From Polaribacter sp. Hel1_33_78 (GTDB lineage: Bacteria; Bacteroidota; Bacteroidia; Flavobacteriales; Flavobacteriaceae): a DNA stretch of 64,000 bases. Location: positions 2,150,001-2,214,000 of the forward strand of contig NZ_LT629794.1 of assembly GCF_900106075.1 (NCBI RefSeq). The letters are read 5' to 3'. Position 1 is the first letter of the stretch. Each line of letters opens with the position of its first letter. Positions 36,019-45,245 of this stretch are shown here, in pieces. The translations under genes were made by a program, and so were the position numbers. The notes under the pieces were generated by a model that saw nothing but the letters and a program-made list of their open reading frames with translations, made no database searches and had not been told where the DNA came from.

Positions 36019-36141
36019 AACACCGTGTAAAAAAAATTGCTAATTATTGCTTTCATTTTGTTTATTGCATCCTTATTTACTATATTTCTAAACGGAAATT
36101 ATAAGTGTTTTTAAACGCAACTTTCCTTACACAACAACGTT
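36019..36141 (+). repeat. attC9-like site (divergent family A, 123 bp)
   Basis: The arms GTGTAAAAAAAATTGC and GCAACTTTCCTTACAC pair with A-C mismatches. The centre lacks the TCGC hairpin of other family A sites. Cassette 9 starts GTTGGCACAA and ends TTGTGCCAAC (36012-36021). Confidence 0.8.
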
Positions 36142-36174
36142 ACCTGCAAGCTGAAAAGAAGCCCACCGCACAGT

Positions 36175-36221
36175 CAAGCACATTTCACTTTGTTCGTGCC
36201 TCTCAAAATAAAAAGAGCTTG
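36175..36221. repeat. H element, start of cassette 10
   Basis: CAAGCACATTTCACTTT (36175-36191) pairs with AAAATAAAAAGAGCTTG (36205-36221) at 13 of 17 positions. It is close in sequence to the element at 12718-12764 and is preceded by GCCCACCGCACAG. Confidence 0.7.
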
Positions 36222-36271
36222 CCTTTTCTCACCATCGCCCTTAACGTGAAATAATTACGAAAAACAAAAGA

Positions 36272-36297
36272 ATTAACCTATTAAGTTAATATATTTG
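36272..36297 (+). promoter_or_regulatory. Operator and promoter of the cassette 10 operon
   Basis: ATTAAC-CTATTAA-GTTAAT (36272-36290) is an inverted repeat that touches a perfect -7 box TATATTTG (36290-36297). Binding of the controller here would block transcription. The half-sites differ from those before the cassette 1 controller. Confidence 0.65.
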
Positions 36298-36314
36298 CGT
36301 ATTACACAAATTAA

Positions 36315-36530
36315 TTGGCAAAAGTGGAAATAAATAGAATCAAAATAGTTCTTGCGGAAACCAGAAGAAAAAACAAATGGTTAGCCGAACAATTAGACAA
36401 AGATGAATCTACAATATCTCAATGGTGCACAAATGCTAGACAACCATCATTAGATACATTATTAAACATTGCAAATGTCCTTAATGTGGATATTAGAATA
36501 TTGTTACACTCTACAAAAAGTAATTTATAA
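36315..36530 (+). CDS. Small XRE-family HTH controller (C-protein-like)
   Basis: A 71-residue HTH protein paralogous to 12870-13067 (shared INRIK, WLAEQL, ARQPSLD and VLNVDI segments). It is 2 bp upstream of the C5 methylase and just behind a palindromic operator, so it probably autoregulates and times the operon. The start is uncertain: TTG at 36315 gives MAKVEINRIK, while GTG at 36324 gives a form closer in length to the paralogue. Confidence 0.75.
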   Translation: MAKVEINRIKIVLAETRRKNKWLAEQLDKDESTISQWCTNARQPSLDTLLNIANVLNVDIRILLHSTKSNL

Positions 36531-36532
36531 AT

Positions 36533-37735
36533 ATGGAGAGTCAAAAGACATATATTGATTTGTTCTCTGGTTGCGGAGGGCTTTCACTTGGACTGCATAA
36601 CGCAGGTTGGAAAGGAGCTTTTGCAATTGAAAAAAGCGAAGACGCTTTTAACACTCTAGAACATAATTTAATCAAAAAGAAAAAGCATTTTGATTGGCCA
36701 AATTGGTTAGAACAAAAACACCACGACATCAATCAAGTTTTAGAAGACCATTCTGAAAATCTAATAGCCCTAAGAGGTAAGATTGATTTAGTCGCAGGAG
36801 GTCCACCTTGTCAAGGTTTTTCAATGGCTGGAAGAAGAATTGAAAATGATTCTAGAAACGATTTAATTAATTCTTACATTAAATTCATTGATTTAGTAAA
36901 ACCAAAGTTAATATTTTTTGAAAATGTTAAAGGGTTTACACAAGGTTTTAAAAAGAATGATAAAAAAGGGAGTGCATATTCTTTATATGTAATTGATGAA
37001 CTGAAAAAGAAAGGATATACAGTCCAAGGACATTTAATAAACTTTGCTGACTATGGAGTTCCTCAAAAAAGAACACGATTTATTTTAGTAGGAATTCAAA
37101 ATGAATTTGTAGAAAATAATTCAGACATCAATAAAGAAACTTTTTTTGAAGAAATTAAAAACAATAAAAAAAACTTCTTAATCAATAAAAACCTTACTGT
37201 AAATCCATCTTTAGAAAATGCAATTTCTGATTTACTCCAATCTAATGGACAAGTTGAATCGGAAACGCCTAATTTTAAAGCTGGTGTTTATGGAGAAATT
37301 GAATCGAAATATCAAAAGCACCTACGAAAATACAAAAGACAAGAAAGTAAAGTCGACAGTCATCGATTTGCAAAACATACAGACGTAGTTAAGAATAGAT
37401 TTCAAATTGCTTTGAATGAAAAACTAACTAGCTCAACATATAGAGAACGTTTCAAATTAAAAAAGAGTAGCACAAAAATATTAGAGGCAAATAAGCCTAC
37501 ACCTACTATTACAACATTACCAGATGATTATATCCATTATTGTGAACCAAGAATAATGACAGTTCGTGAATATGCACGTATCCAATCATTTCCTGACACT
37601 TATCAGTTTAAAGGAAAATATACAACTGGCGGAAAAAGAAGAACACAAGAAGTACCAAGATATTCACAAATTGGAAATGCTATTCCTCCTTTATTTGGAG
37701 AACAAGCAGGTTTAATTTTAAAATCAATGATATAA
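36533..37735 (+). CDS. DNA cytosine-5 methyltransferase
   Basis: A 400-residue C5 methylase with all key motifs in order: I (DLFSGCGGLSLGL, about 9-21), IV (GGPPCQGFSMAG, catalytic Cys93), VI (FFENVKGF), VIII (QKRTRFILVGI), the TRD at about 200-320, and IX/X (RIQSFPDTYQF; QIGNAIPPLFGEQAG). It ends in a TAATG overlap with the ATPase gene. No restriction endonuclease follows. Instead come an ATPase, a receiver-like protein and a protease-like protein, so methylation probably marks self for that machinery. Confidence 0.9.
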   Translation: MESQKTYIDLFSGCGGLSLGLHNAGWKGAFAIEKSEDAFNTLEHNLIKKKKHFDWPNWLEQKHHDINQVLEDHSENLIALRGKIDLVAGGPPCQGFSMAGRRIENDSRNDLINSYIKFIDLVKPKLIFFENVKGFTQGFKKNDKKGSAYSLYVIDELKKKGYTVQGHLINFADYGVPQKRTRFILVGIQNEFVENNSDINKETFFEEIKNNKKNFLINKNLTVNPSLENAISDLLQSNGQVESETPNFKAGVYGEIESKYQKHLRKYKRQESKVDSHRFAKHTDVVKNRFQIALNEKLTSSTYRERFKLKKSSTKILEANKPTPTITTLPDDYIHYCEPRIMTVREYARIQSFPDTYQFKGKYTTGGKRRTQEVPRYSQIGNAIPPLFGEQAGLILKSMI

Positions 37736-40215
37736 TGGCAAAAGTAAGTTTTAGAACTAATGTTTTGCTTAAAAGTATCATTGGTAAAGACCTCATTACG
37801 GATGATAACATTGCCGTTTTAGAACTAGTTAAAAATTCCTTTGATGCAGGTTCAAAAGAATCAAATATTATATTTAGGAACCTCCTTCATAACCAAGAAA
37901 TTAAAGAGTATAAAAAACTAAATTCCTCAGAAATCATTATTTCGGATAGAGGTTCAGGAATGTCTGAATATGATTTGATTAATAAATGGTTAAATATTGC
38001 ATACTCAGAAAAAAAAGCAAAAAAAGAAGAGCATAACAGAACCTTAGCAGGTAATAAAGGTGTTGGTAGATTTTCTTGTGACAGATTAGGTAAATTTCTA
38101 ACAATCTACACAAAAAAGAGTGATTCAAACTTAATTAAACTGTCAATAGATTGGAGAGAATTTGAACAAATTGATGATATTGAAATTAACATTCAAGATA
38201 TAGGTTTTGAACTTGAAGAAATATCAATGAATCAATATCAGGATGAAACTAATTTAAACTCTTTTAAATCTGGAACTACCTTATCAATAAAGTCTCTTAG
38301 AGAAGAGTGGAATCACAAAAAAATTCTTTCACTTAAAAGACAACTTGAAAAATTTATCAACCCTAATCAAAGTTTTGAATCTGAAAAATTTGATGTTAAC
38401 ATATTAGCAGAAGAGTTTTTAAAGTTTGAAAAAGAATTTCAATCTTTTCAAAAAATAAATGGCACTGTTGAAAATAAAATTTTTGACAAGCTTAATTTTA
38501 AAGTAACATATATTCATTCTGAAATTTCTGAAGATGGAAAAAAAATAACCACAACCCTAAAAGATAGAGGTAACGAAATTTTCACTCTTACAGAGCATAA
38601 CCCTTTTGATTTACTCAAAAACATAAAAATTCACATTTACTATTTAAATCCATATTCCAAAGCTTACTTTATGAAGCAGACTGGAATTCGCTCTAACGAA
38701 TTTGGTTCTATATCCTTTTTTATTGATGGATTCAGGGTTCCTCCTTACGGAGACTCTGGGAATGATTGGTTAGGTATGGAAAATAGAAAAAACCAAGGTA
38801 GAGCAAGACATCTGGGAACTCGTGAAGTAATTGGTAGAATAGAAGTTTTTGATAACGTAGAAACTGATGATGATGAAAAATACTTTAAAATTATTTCTAG
38901 TAGGTCAGGAGTATTAAACAATGATATTTTCAACCAATTAACTAAATTCTCAAGTCCTTTTGGTTATTATTTAAAAACGTTACGAAGACTTGAAAGGTTT
39001 GTTGTTGAAGGTATTAATTGGGATAGTATTGTAGAAAAAAATTACAGTAAACTAGAGGATGAAATAATAAATGACCCTAATTGGAATGAATCAAAAGAAC
39101 TTTTCAATGAAGATTCACTAACAAGAAACAAAAGAATTCTATCTGTCATAGAGAAAATAATAAACGCTAAAAAAGATGAAGTCATTGATTTATCAATTAA
39201 TAGTGATTTTGTTTCTGATTTAGCCGATGAACAAAAGGAGAAATCAGAAGCTGAATTAAATTCTATAGCAAATGAACTATCTAAAAAAGAACTATCATCT
39301 ATTGAACTAAACCAACTTTTGAGTAAAATATCAACTACAAAAGTTGAACTTGACAATTTTCCAATATCTCAAACTGAAATAAATAAATTAAAATCAGAAC
39401 AAAAAAGTTTAGAAACTCAAATCCAACAACAGTTTAAAGATGTAAAAGCTCTTGAGGAAGAAAAGCAAAAAGCTACGGAAAATGCTGAAAGATTAGAAAA
39501 AGAACTTGAATTAGAAAAAGAAAAAAACACTTATTTAAGAACATCTTCAAGAAACTTAACAGAGGATGCAAAAGGGCTGGTTCATAATATAAAAATTACT
39601 TCGAAAAAAATAAGTGATAGTGTAGATAATGTATACCATAAAGTTTTAGACGAAAAGTACACTAAAACATATCTTTTAAAGTCGCTAGGAGCAATTAAAT
39701 TTCAAGCAGAAAAAGCAAATAAGATTAGTAAAATAATCACTCGCTCAAATTTTAAAGCAGATGCAAATACACAAATTGCTGATGTAGTTAAATACATAAA
39801 TCAATATGTGAATATCTACTCTGATATCTACCCAAAAACAGAACTTAATTTTGAGGTAATATCGAATAAATCAGAACTTATTAAAAAATTCAGTCTATTA
39901 GATATTTCAGTTGTTTTAGATGATTTGATTTCTAATTCAGTTAAAGCATCTGCTAAAAATATTAAAATTGAAATGTCCAATCCAACAAAGGAAATTTTGA
40001 AAATATATTTCTCAGATGATGGAAGCGGTGTTCCTGAAAAATTTATTGAAAATAAAGAAACTATTTTTGATTTAGGTATAACAACGACTATTGGTGGTTC
40101 TGGTATAGGATTAAACTCTGTTAGAACTGGTTTAAAGTCAATGAAAGGTAAGATTAATTTTATAGGAAACAATGTCCAGTTAAAAGGAGCTTGTTTTGAA
40201 ATCACAATACAATAA
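37735..40215 (+). CDS. Double-GHKL ATPase with coiled coil and histidine-kinase-like C-terminus
   Basis: An 826-residue protein. The first GHKL (Hsp90/MutL/kinase) ATPase domain is at about 1-200: N box ELVKNSFDAG with Asn34, DRGSG at 71-75, and GNKGVGRF at 106-113. A middle region follows (about 200-500), then a long coiled coil (about 520-605). The C-terminus resembles a sensor kinase: His617 in GLVHNIKITSK as a possible phospho-acceptor, a second N box DDLISNSVKASAKN near 729, DDGSGVPEKF near 762, and a G2 box GGSGIGLNSVRTGLK. Two ATPase folds in one chain, next to a receiver-like gene, suggest sensing plus signalling. Alternatively both GHKL domains may simply act as DNA-linked clamps. 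Confidence 0.75.
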   Translation: MAKVSFRTNVLLKSIIGKDLITDDNIAVLELVKNSFDAGSKESNIIFRNLLHNQEIKEYKKLNSSEIIISDRGSGMSEYDLINKWLNIAYSEKKAKKEEHNRTLAGNKGVGRFSCDRLGKFLTIYTKKSDSNLIKLSIDWREFEQIDDIEINIQDIGFELEEISMNQYQDETNLNSFKSGTTLSIKSLREEWNHKKILSLKRQLEKFINPNQSFESEKFDVNILAEEFLKFEKEFQSFQKINGTVENKIFDKLNFKVTYIHSEISEDGKKITTTLKDRGNEIFTLTEHNPFDLLKNIKIHIYYLNPYSKAYFMKQTGIRSNEFGSISFFIDGFRVPPYGDSGNDWLGMENRKNQGRARHLGTREVIGRIEVFDNVETDDDEKYFKIISSRSGVLNNDIFNQLTKFSSPFGYYLKTLRRLERFVVEGINWDSIVEKNYSKLEDEIINDPNWNESKELFNEDSLTRNKRILSVIEKIINAKKDEVIDLSINSDFVSDLADEQKEKSEAELNSIANELSKKELSSIELNQLLSKISTTKVELDNFPISQTEINKLKSEQKSLETQIQQQFKDVKALEEEKQKATENAERLEKELELEKEKNTYLRTSSRNLTEDAKGLVHNIKITSKKISDSVDNVYHKVLDEKYTKTYLLKSLGAIKFQAEKANKISKIITRSNFKADANTQIADVVKYINQYVNIYSDIYPKTELNFEVISNKSELIKKFSLLDISVVLDDLISNSVKASAKNIKIEMSNPTKEILKIYFSDDGSGVPEKFIENKETIFDLGITTTIGGSGIGLNSVRTGLKSMKGKINFIGNNVQLKGACFEITIQ

Positions 40216-40895
40216 TGGTTAGAAAGTGCTTAATAATCGATAACGAAGACCAAACTGAAGAGATAGAAAAACTAATCAGAGATGCTAAAAATGATGGTAT
40301 CGAATTAATTTGCGAACAATTTAGTGTTGGAGACCCTGAATATATTGAAGTTCTTACCAAAGGAGCTATAGATATTGAAAAAGTTATTTCAGAATACAGA
40401 AGAAGGTTTAGTGGAGTTGTATTTCATCTTGTAGCTTTCGATTATGATTTTGAAGATGTTAAAATAAACGGAGTTGAATTAATAAGACAATTAAAAGCAA
40501 ATAGAATCTTTAGGAATACACCTAAAATTGTCTATTCAGGTTTAATGGATGATATTCTTAAAACGATTATTCGTGATGAATCAAGAGATAATGCTGTTAC
40601 TAGAATAAAAGCTTTAGTAAAGAATGGTGTAATAGATTATTTAGAACGAGACAATAGAGACATTGAAATAAGGAACTTTTTTAAAACCAATATTGAATCT
40701 ACTGATTTAATTATTGAAGAGGAATTGAAGAAATTTCCTGATTTAATATTTGAACAAAATTTTATCAACAAAAATTTAGTAGGTAAAACATTTCTTGAGA
40801 TAGCCAAGCATATTGAGGCTAATGACCAAATTAGGAATGAATTCAAAAAAGAAATAATTCAACAGACTATTGCTTATCTAACTACCAAAATCTAA
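40215..40895 (+). CDS. Receiver-like (response regulator-like) protein
   Basis: A 226-residue protein. Its first ~120 residues have the order of a receiver domain: an acidic pocket at Asp9/Glu11/Asp12 (LIIDNEDQ), a possible phospho-acceptor at Asp76 or Asp78 (LVAFDYDFED), and Ser108 (KIVYSG). An insertion lengthens the part between them. The C-terminal half is helical with no DNA-binding domain visible. It overlaps the ATPase gene by TAATG and is 1 bp from the next gene. It probably links the kinase-like ATPase to the effector. Confidence 0.6.
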   Translation: MVRKCLIIDNEDQTEEIEKLIRDAKNDGIELICEQFSVGDPEYIEVLTKGAIDIEKVISEYRRRFSGVVFHLVAFDYDFEDVKINGVELIRQLKANRIFRNTPKIVYSGLMDDILKTIIRDESRDNAVTRIKALVKNGVIDYLERDNRDIEIRNFFKTNIESTDLIIEEELKKFPDLIFEQNFINKNLVGKTFLEIAKHIEANDQIRNEFKKEIIQQTIAYLTTKI

Positions 40896-40896
40896 T

Positions 40897-41646
40897 ATGC
40901 AAAAGTCTTTACTTATTATCCATCCGGAAGATTCAACTACAGGTTTTTTAGATAAAATAAAAAATCATTTAAATGGTGAGTTGACAGATTTAACACATCA
41001 TTATAATGTTAAACCTAATGAAGAATCTCACCAAAATTGTCTTCAAAGTATTTCTGAACATCCTGAAAATGGTTTAATACTATTTATGGGACATGGAAGA
41101 AGTAATTACTTGTATGGAGCAAAAGGAAAGTCATTTGACAATGCTTTTGTAAGTGAAGATGCAAAAAAGGAACACTCAGAAGATTATTTTCACAAAGAAG
41201 AATTTATAACATTTGATAACATTGATAAATTTAAAAAGAAAAAAGTCTTTTGTTTAACTTGTAATTCAAATGGAAAAATAGGAAAAGAATCTATAAAAAA
41301 AGGAGCTAAAGTATTTTTAGGATTTGGAGATTTACCTACTTCAATTGAAGAACTAAAAGAACAAGGAGAGGAAAACAAACCAGGGACTTCTCTAGCTTCA
41401 ATCGAAAGAGTTCTGAAAACAGAAATAAATTATATAATAAAGAAAAGCATTACTATTGGAATTAAGAAAAACCAAACTTTTGAACAGTTATTTGAACTTA
41501 TAAGGTTTATGACAAATCAAAGAATATCTTATTACTTAGTAGACCAAAAAAAAGTCAGCGAAAGGAAACTTATAGCAAATTATCTTTATGATTTTAAAAA
41601 AGGAATTGTTGTCTATGGAAATGGAAAAGAAAAACTAATTGGATAA
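40897..41646 (+). CDS. CHAT/caspase-like protein, candidate effector
   Basis: A 249-residue protein with the two signature blocks of caspase-fold (CHAT-like) proteases: His66 in LILFMGHGRSN and Cys122 in KKVFCLTCNSN, each at the end of a hydrophobic strand. The spacing of 56 residues fits a His-Cys dyad. The C-terminal ~90 residues are helical. It is the last gene of the cassette 10 operon. I infer that it is the proteolytic effector of a methylation-guided defence system. The family assignment rests on these motifs only. Confidence 0.6.
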   Translation: MQKSLLIIHPEDSTTGFLDKIKNHLNGELTDLTHHYNVKPNEESHQNCLQSISEHPENGLILFMGHGRSNYLYGAKGKSFDNAFVSEDAKKEHSEDYFHKEEFITFDNIDKFKKKKVFCLTCNSNGKIGKESIKKGAKVFLGFGDLPTSIEELKEQGEENKPGTSLASIERVLKTEINYIIKKSITIGIKKNQTFEQLFELIRFMTNQRISYYLVDQKKVSERKLIANYLYDFKKGIVVYGNGKEKLIG

Positions 41647-41662
41647 GCCAACGCAAGTTCTA

Positions 41663-41704
41663 GCACATTTAAAGTTTGTTCGTGCCTCACAAATTTAAAA
41701 GAGC
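41663..41704. repeat. H element, end of cassette 10
   Basis: GCACATTTAAAGTTTGT (41663-41679) pairs with ACAAATTTAAAAGAGC (41689-41704), with one bulge and the ACA/AGA internal loop. The loop is TCGTGCCTC. It is flanked by GCCAACGC on both sides and followed by the GCTAGCAAGTTT tail seen also after cassettes 1 and 12. Confidence 0.75.
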
Positions 41705-41751
41705 TTTCACGCCAACGCTAGCAAGTTTACGGAAAGAAAAGCCAGCCAGGT

Positions 41752-41880
41752 AACAAGGTATAAAAAACATAGGGCATTTGTGCCAAACCGAAAAGTCTGT
41801 GAATATTAACAAAGTCCGCTAAGTAATAAACCGAAACGATAGTGCTTATCACCTTCCCTACGTTTCTTATACTAAACGTT
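41752..41880 (+). repeat. attC10-like site (family B, 129 bp)
   Basis: The arms GTATAAAAAACATAGGG and CCCTACGTTTCTTATAC pair with two A-C mismatches. Cassette 10 starts GTTACCTGCA and ends GCCAGGTAAC; eight bases match. Confidence 0.85.
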
Positions 41881-41905
41881 ACCCACAAACTAACACGAGA
41901 ATAAA

Positions 41906-42655
41906 ATGAATAGAAAAGTTAAATTAGGAATTACTCTATTTCTCATTGGATTTATTGGAATTTTATCGACTTTAACTATGGATTTAGTCTTTCCAGAAAA
42001 AATCCAAATAGTTATTGATAAAATGTTTACACCTTGGGAATTTAAATTAATCTCATTAATAAACCCAACAATTTTATTATTAATATTTGTAATAATTGGA
42101 ACTACAATCTACGATAAAGTAAATTTTAAATTACCAATAATAGAAAGTATCATATCTAAAGAAAAAGTGCCCGATAAAAATGAAATTCTAAAATATGGAA
42201 TCATTGGAGGAGTAATAAGTGGAATTTTAATGACATTAATTTCTGTAATTTTTATTCCATTTTTACCAATTGAATTTATTGAAATCGGAGAGAAATTTAA
42301 GCCTGGAATAATCACGAAATTTCTTTATGGTGGTTTGACAGAAGAAATTCTAATCAGGTTTGGATTAATGTCATTAATTACGTGGATTGTTTTTAAAATT
42401 ACAAGAAAACTAAACCCAATTATTTATTGGGCTGGAATTATTATTTCTGCAATTGCTTTTGGTTTTGGACATTTACCTATTGTGTATACATTAATTGGAA
42501 CACCAACAACCGAATTATTACTATATATAATTTTAGGAAATTCAGTTGGAGGAATTATTTTTGGTTGGATTTATTGGAAAAAAGGTCTTGAATCAGCAAT
42601 GATTGCACATATTTTTGCTCATATATTAATGATATTAGGAGAAAGTATATTTTGA
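41906..42655 (+). CDS. CPBP family intramembrane metalloprotease
   Basis: A 249-residue protein with about seven membrane segments and the CPBP/Abi motifs: Glu146-Glu147-x3-Arg151 (TEEILIRFG), His189 (FGFGHLP) and His235 (AMIAHIFAH). The family includes CAAX-type prenyl proteases and bacteriocin self-immunity proteins. No bacteriocin gene is in this cassette, so the substrate is open. Single gene of cassette 11, 26 bp after attC10. Confidence 0.85.
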   Translation: MNRKVKLGITLFLIGFIGILSTLTMDLVFPEKIQIVIDKMFTPWEFKLISLINPTILLLIFVIIGTTIYDKVNFKLPIIESIISKEKVPDKNEILKYGIIGGVISGILMTLISVIFIPFLPIEFIEIGEKFKPGIITKFLYGGLTEEILIRFGLMSLITWIVFKITRKLNPIIYWAGIIISAIAFGFGHLPIVYTLIGTPTTELLLYIILGNSVGGIIFGWIYWKKGLESAMIAHIFAHILMILGESIF

Positions 42656-42680
42656 GAATTGAAAAGAAAAGTCAGTGGGT

Positions 42681-42804
42681 AACACCGTGTATAATTTATT
42701 GCTGGTTTTAGCCAATTTACGAAAGCCCTCGCGGACTTTCTATTTGTGATTTATTTGCTAACTTTAGTGTTTAAAACACGCAACAAACCATACACAACAA
42801 CGTT
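42681..42804 (+). repeat. attC11-like site (family A, 124 bp)
   Basis: The arms GTGTATAATTTATTGC and GCAACAAACCATACAC pair with A-C mismatches. The inner hairpin is GAAAGCCC/GGACTTTC. Cassette 11 starts GTTACCCACA and ends AGTGGGTAAC; nine bases match. Confidence 0.85.
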
Positions 42805-42835
42805 AGGTGCAAGCTGAAAAAAAAGCCAGCCGCAC

Positions 42836-42899
42836 AAATTGCACATTTGGTTTTTGCCAACGCTCAAAGCCAAAAAACAAAAAACCAAAAGAGCAATTT
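42836..42899. repeat. H element, start of cassette 12
   Basis: Two 20-nt arms (42836-42855 and 42880-42899) pair at 18 positions, with mismatches only at the ACA/AGA internal loop. The outer helix AAATTGC/GCAATTT has covaried relative to AAACAGC/GCTGTTT in cassette 3. GCCAACGCTC lies in the loop and after the element. Confidence 0.8.
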
Positions 42900-42971
42900 C
42901 TTGCCAACGCTCTACATTCCGTTAGCCGAAAAATATGTACTTTGTGGACTTAAAAAAATAGAACAAAATAA

Positions 42972-45245
42972 ATGAGTGACGACCAAAAAAAACAACTCGA
43001 ACAACAACTGTGGAATATAGCGAATACGCTAAGAGGAAAAATGAATGCGGACGAGTTTCGAGATTATATTTTGGGATTCATTTTCTACAAATATCTATCT
43101 GAAAAAATGAATATTTATGCCAATAATATTCTAAAACCAGACGGAATAGTATTTACAAGCATAAAAGAAAACACCGAAAACGGACAAGAATACATAGAAG
43201 CTATAAAAGAAGAAGCGGTTGTAAAATTAGGCTACTTCTTAAAACCTAATGAACTGTTTAGCCAAATCGCCAAAAGAGGAAATAGTGACGTAGAAGGCGT
43301 TTCTAATTTCATATTAGAAGATTTACAAAAAATTCTAACAAATATCCAACTCAGCACAATGGGAACGGAAAGTGAAGAAGATTTTGACAATCTGTTTGAG
43401 GATATGGATTTGAACTCTACCAAACTAGGAAAATCGCCAGAAGCAAGAAATGAAATTATTGCAAAAGTGCTGTTGCACTTAGACAAAATAGATTTCAAAT
43501 TAGAGAATACAGAAATTGACGTTTTAGGAGATGCTTACGAATACTTAATTGGACAATTTGCAAGTGGAGCAGGAAAAAAAGCAGGTGAATTTTACACACC
43601 ACAAGAAGTAAGCAAAGTTTTAGCAAAATTAGTAACCACAGGAAAAACGAAATTAAAATCAGTTTATGACCCAACTTGTGGTTCGGGTTCACTTTTATTG
43701 CGTGTAGCTAAAGAAGTAGAAAGTGTAGCCAACTTTTACGGGCAAGAACTAAACCGTACTACATACAACTTGGCGAGAATGAATATGATATTACACGATA
43801 TTCATTACCGAAAATTTGATATAAAGCAAGAGGACACTTTAGAACACCCACAACATATTGACGAGCGTTTTGAAGCCATAGTAGCCAATCCTCCATTTTC
43901 AGCAGATTGGACAGCTAATCCACTTTTTACAAGTGATGATAGGTTTAGCCAATATGGGAGATTAGCACCAAAATCTAAAGCTGACTATGCTTTTGTGCAA
44001 CATATGATTCACCATTTAGCAGAAAATGGAACTATGGCGATAGTTTTACCTCACGGAGTTCTTTATAGAGGTAATGCCGAACTTTCAATAAGGCAATACC
44101 TAATTGAAGATAGAAATTACTTAGATGCAGTAATAAGTTTACCAGCAAACTTATTTTACGGTACAGCAATACCAACTTGTATTCTAATTTTTAAAAAATG
44201 TAGAGAAAACCCAGACTCAATTTTATTTATAGATGCAAGTGATGATTACGATAAAGCAGTAAAACAAAATATCTTACGAGATAAGGACATTGAGAAAATT
44301 ATTTCAACTTTTCAAAATAGAACTGAAATAAAAAAATATAGTAGAAATATATCTCTGAAAGAAATTAGTGAAAATCAATTCAACTTGAATTTCCCACGTT
44401 ACATTGATAAGTTCAAAAGAAATGCAAATATTGACTTGAGTTACATTTCTGACTTTTTAAGTCAAATAAACAATCAGTCGATAGAAATCGAAAAACAAAT
44501 TGATGTTTTTTGTAATGAATTAAATATTCCTACTCCTATAGGAAACAATATGGAATTACTCTCTCTTTTTAGAGAAGGTGTGATGCAAAAAATATTCAAT
44601 AAATCAATTTGTTTCAAAAAACAAAATGGAGATAAATTTCAAAATTGGAAAAAAACTTATCTAGGAGATATTTTTAGTTATCATTCAACTAATTCCTTTT
44701 CAAGAGAGAAACTTAATTATGAAAATGGTAATGTAAAGAATATACATTATGGAGATATTCATACAAAATTTCATTCTCATTTTAATATCGAAAAAGAAAA
44801 TGTGCCTTTTGTAAATCCCATTATAAATTTAGACAAAATTTCAGAAGAAAAATATTGTAAAGTAGGAGATATTATTATAGCTGATGCTTCTGAAGATTAT
44901 GCAGATATTGGTAAATGTATCGAGATAATTAATATTGATAACCAAAAAGTAATTGCGGGATTACATACAATTCTTGCAAGACCTGATAAAACCCAAGTAG
45001 AACTTGGTTTTTTGGGGTTTTTAATGAAGTCTGATACAGTAAAGTATCAAATTATGAGGTTTGCACAAGGAACTAAAGTCTTGGGTATCTCGTCTAAAAG
45101 AATTTCTGAAATTGAAGTTGAATTACCATCAAATGAAGAACAAAAAAAGATTGTTTCTTTTTTAACCGCAATTGACAATAAAATAAATTTCAACAATTCT
45201 CATATTGAAGCAATAGAAGAATATAGAAAAAGCTTGATAATATGA
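42972..45245 (+). CDS. hsdM: Type I restriction HsdM methylase fused to a one-TRD HsdS
   Basis: A 757-residue fusion. Residues 1-130 are the HsdM N-terminal helical domain (LEQQLWNIANTLRGKMNADE). The N6-adenine methylase core has DPTCGSGSLLL (233-243) and NPPF (306-309) and ends near 510. From about 531 (LLSLFREGVMQKIF) the sequence is HsdS-like: one conserved helix block, one target-recognition domain (about 550-715) and a closing helix (NEEQKKIVSFLTAIDNKI). A normal HsdS has two TRDs. With only one, two copies would be needed, which predicts a symmetric, bipartite target. It overlaps hsdR by ATGA. Confidence 0.85.
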   Translation: MSDDQKKQLEQQLWNIANTLRGKMNADEFRDYILGFIFYKYLSEKMNIYANNILKPDGIVFTSIKENTENGQEYIEAIKEEAVVKLGYFLKPNELFSQIAKRGNSDVEGVSNFILEDLQKILTNIQLSTMGTESEEDFDNLFEDMDLNSTKLGKSPEARNEIIAKVLLHLDKIDFKLENTEIDVLGDAYEYLIGQFASGAGKKAGEFYTPQEVSKVLAKLVTTGKTKLKSVYDPTCGSGSLLLRVAKEVESVANFYGQELNRTTYNLARMNMILHDIHYRKFDIKQEDTLEHPQHIDERFEAIVANPPFSADWTANPLFTSDDRFSQYGRLAPKSKADYAFVQHMIHHLAENGTMAIVLPHGVLYRGNAELSIRQYLIEDRNYLDAVISLPANLFYGTAIPTCILIFKKCRENPDSILFIDASDDYDKAVKQNILRDKDIEKIISTFQNRTEIKKYSRNISLKEISENQFNLNFPRYIDKFKRNANIDLSYISDFLSQINNQSIEIEKQIDVFCNELNIPTPIGNNMELLSLFREGVMQKIFNKSICFKKQNGDKFQNWKKTYLGDIFSYHSTNSFSREKLNYENGNVKNIHYGDIHTKFHSHFNIEKENVPFVNPIINLDKISEEKYCKVGDIIIADASEDYADIGKCIEIINIDNQKVIAGLHTILARPDKTQVELGFLGFLMKSDTVKYQIMRFAQGTKVLGISSKRISEIEVELPSNEEQKKIVSFLTAIDNKINFNNSHIEAIEEYRKSLII

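Noticed and set aside
36533..41646. Identification as the Detocs two-component defence system
   Set aside because: The kinase-like plus receiver-like pair is reminiscent, but the C5 methylase, the first GHKL domain and the His/Cys protein do not match, and no nucleoside phosphorylase effector is present.
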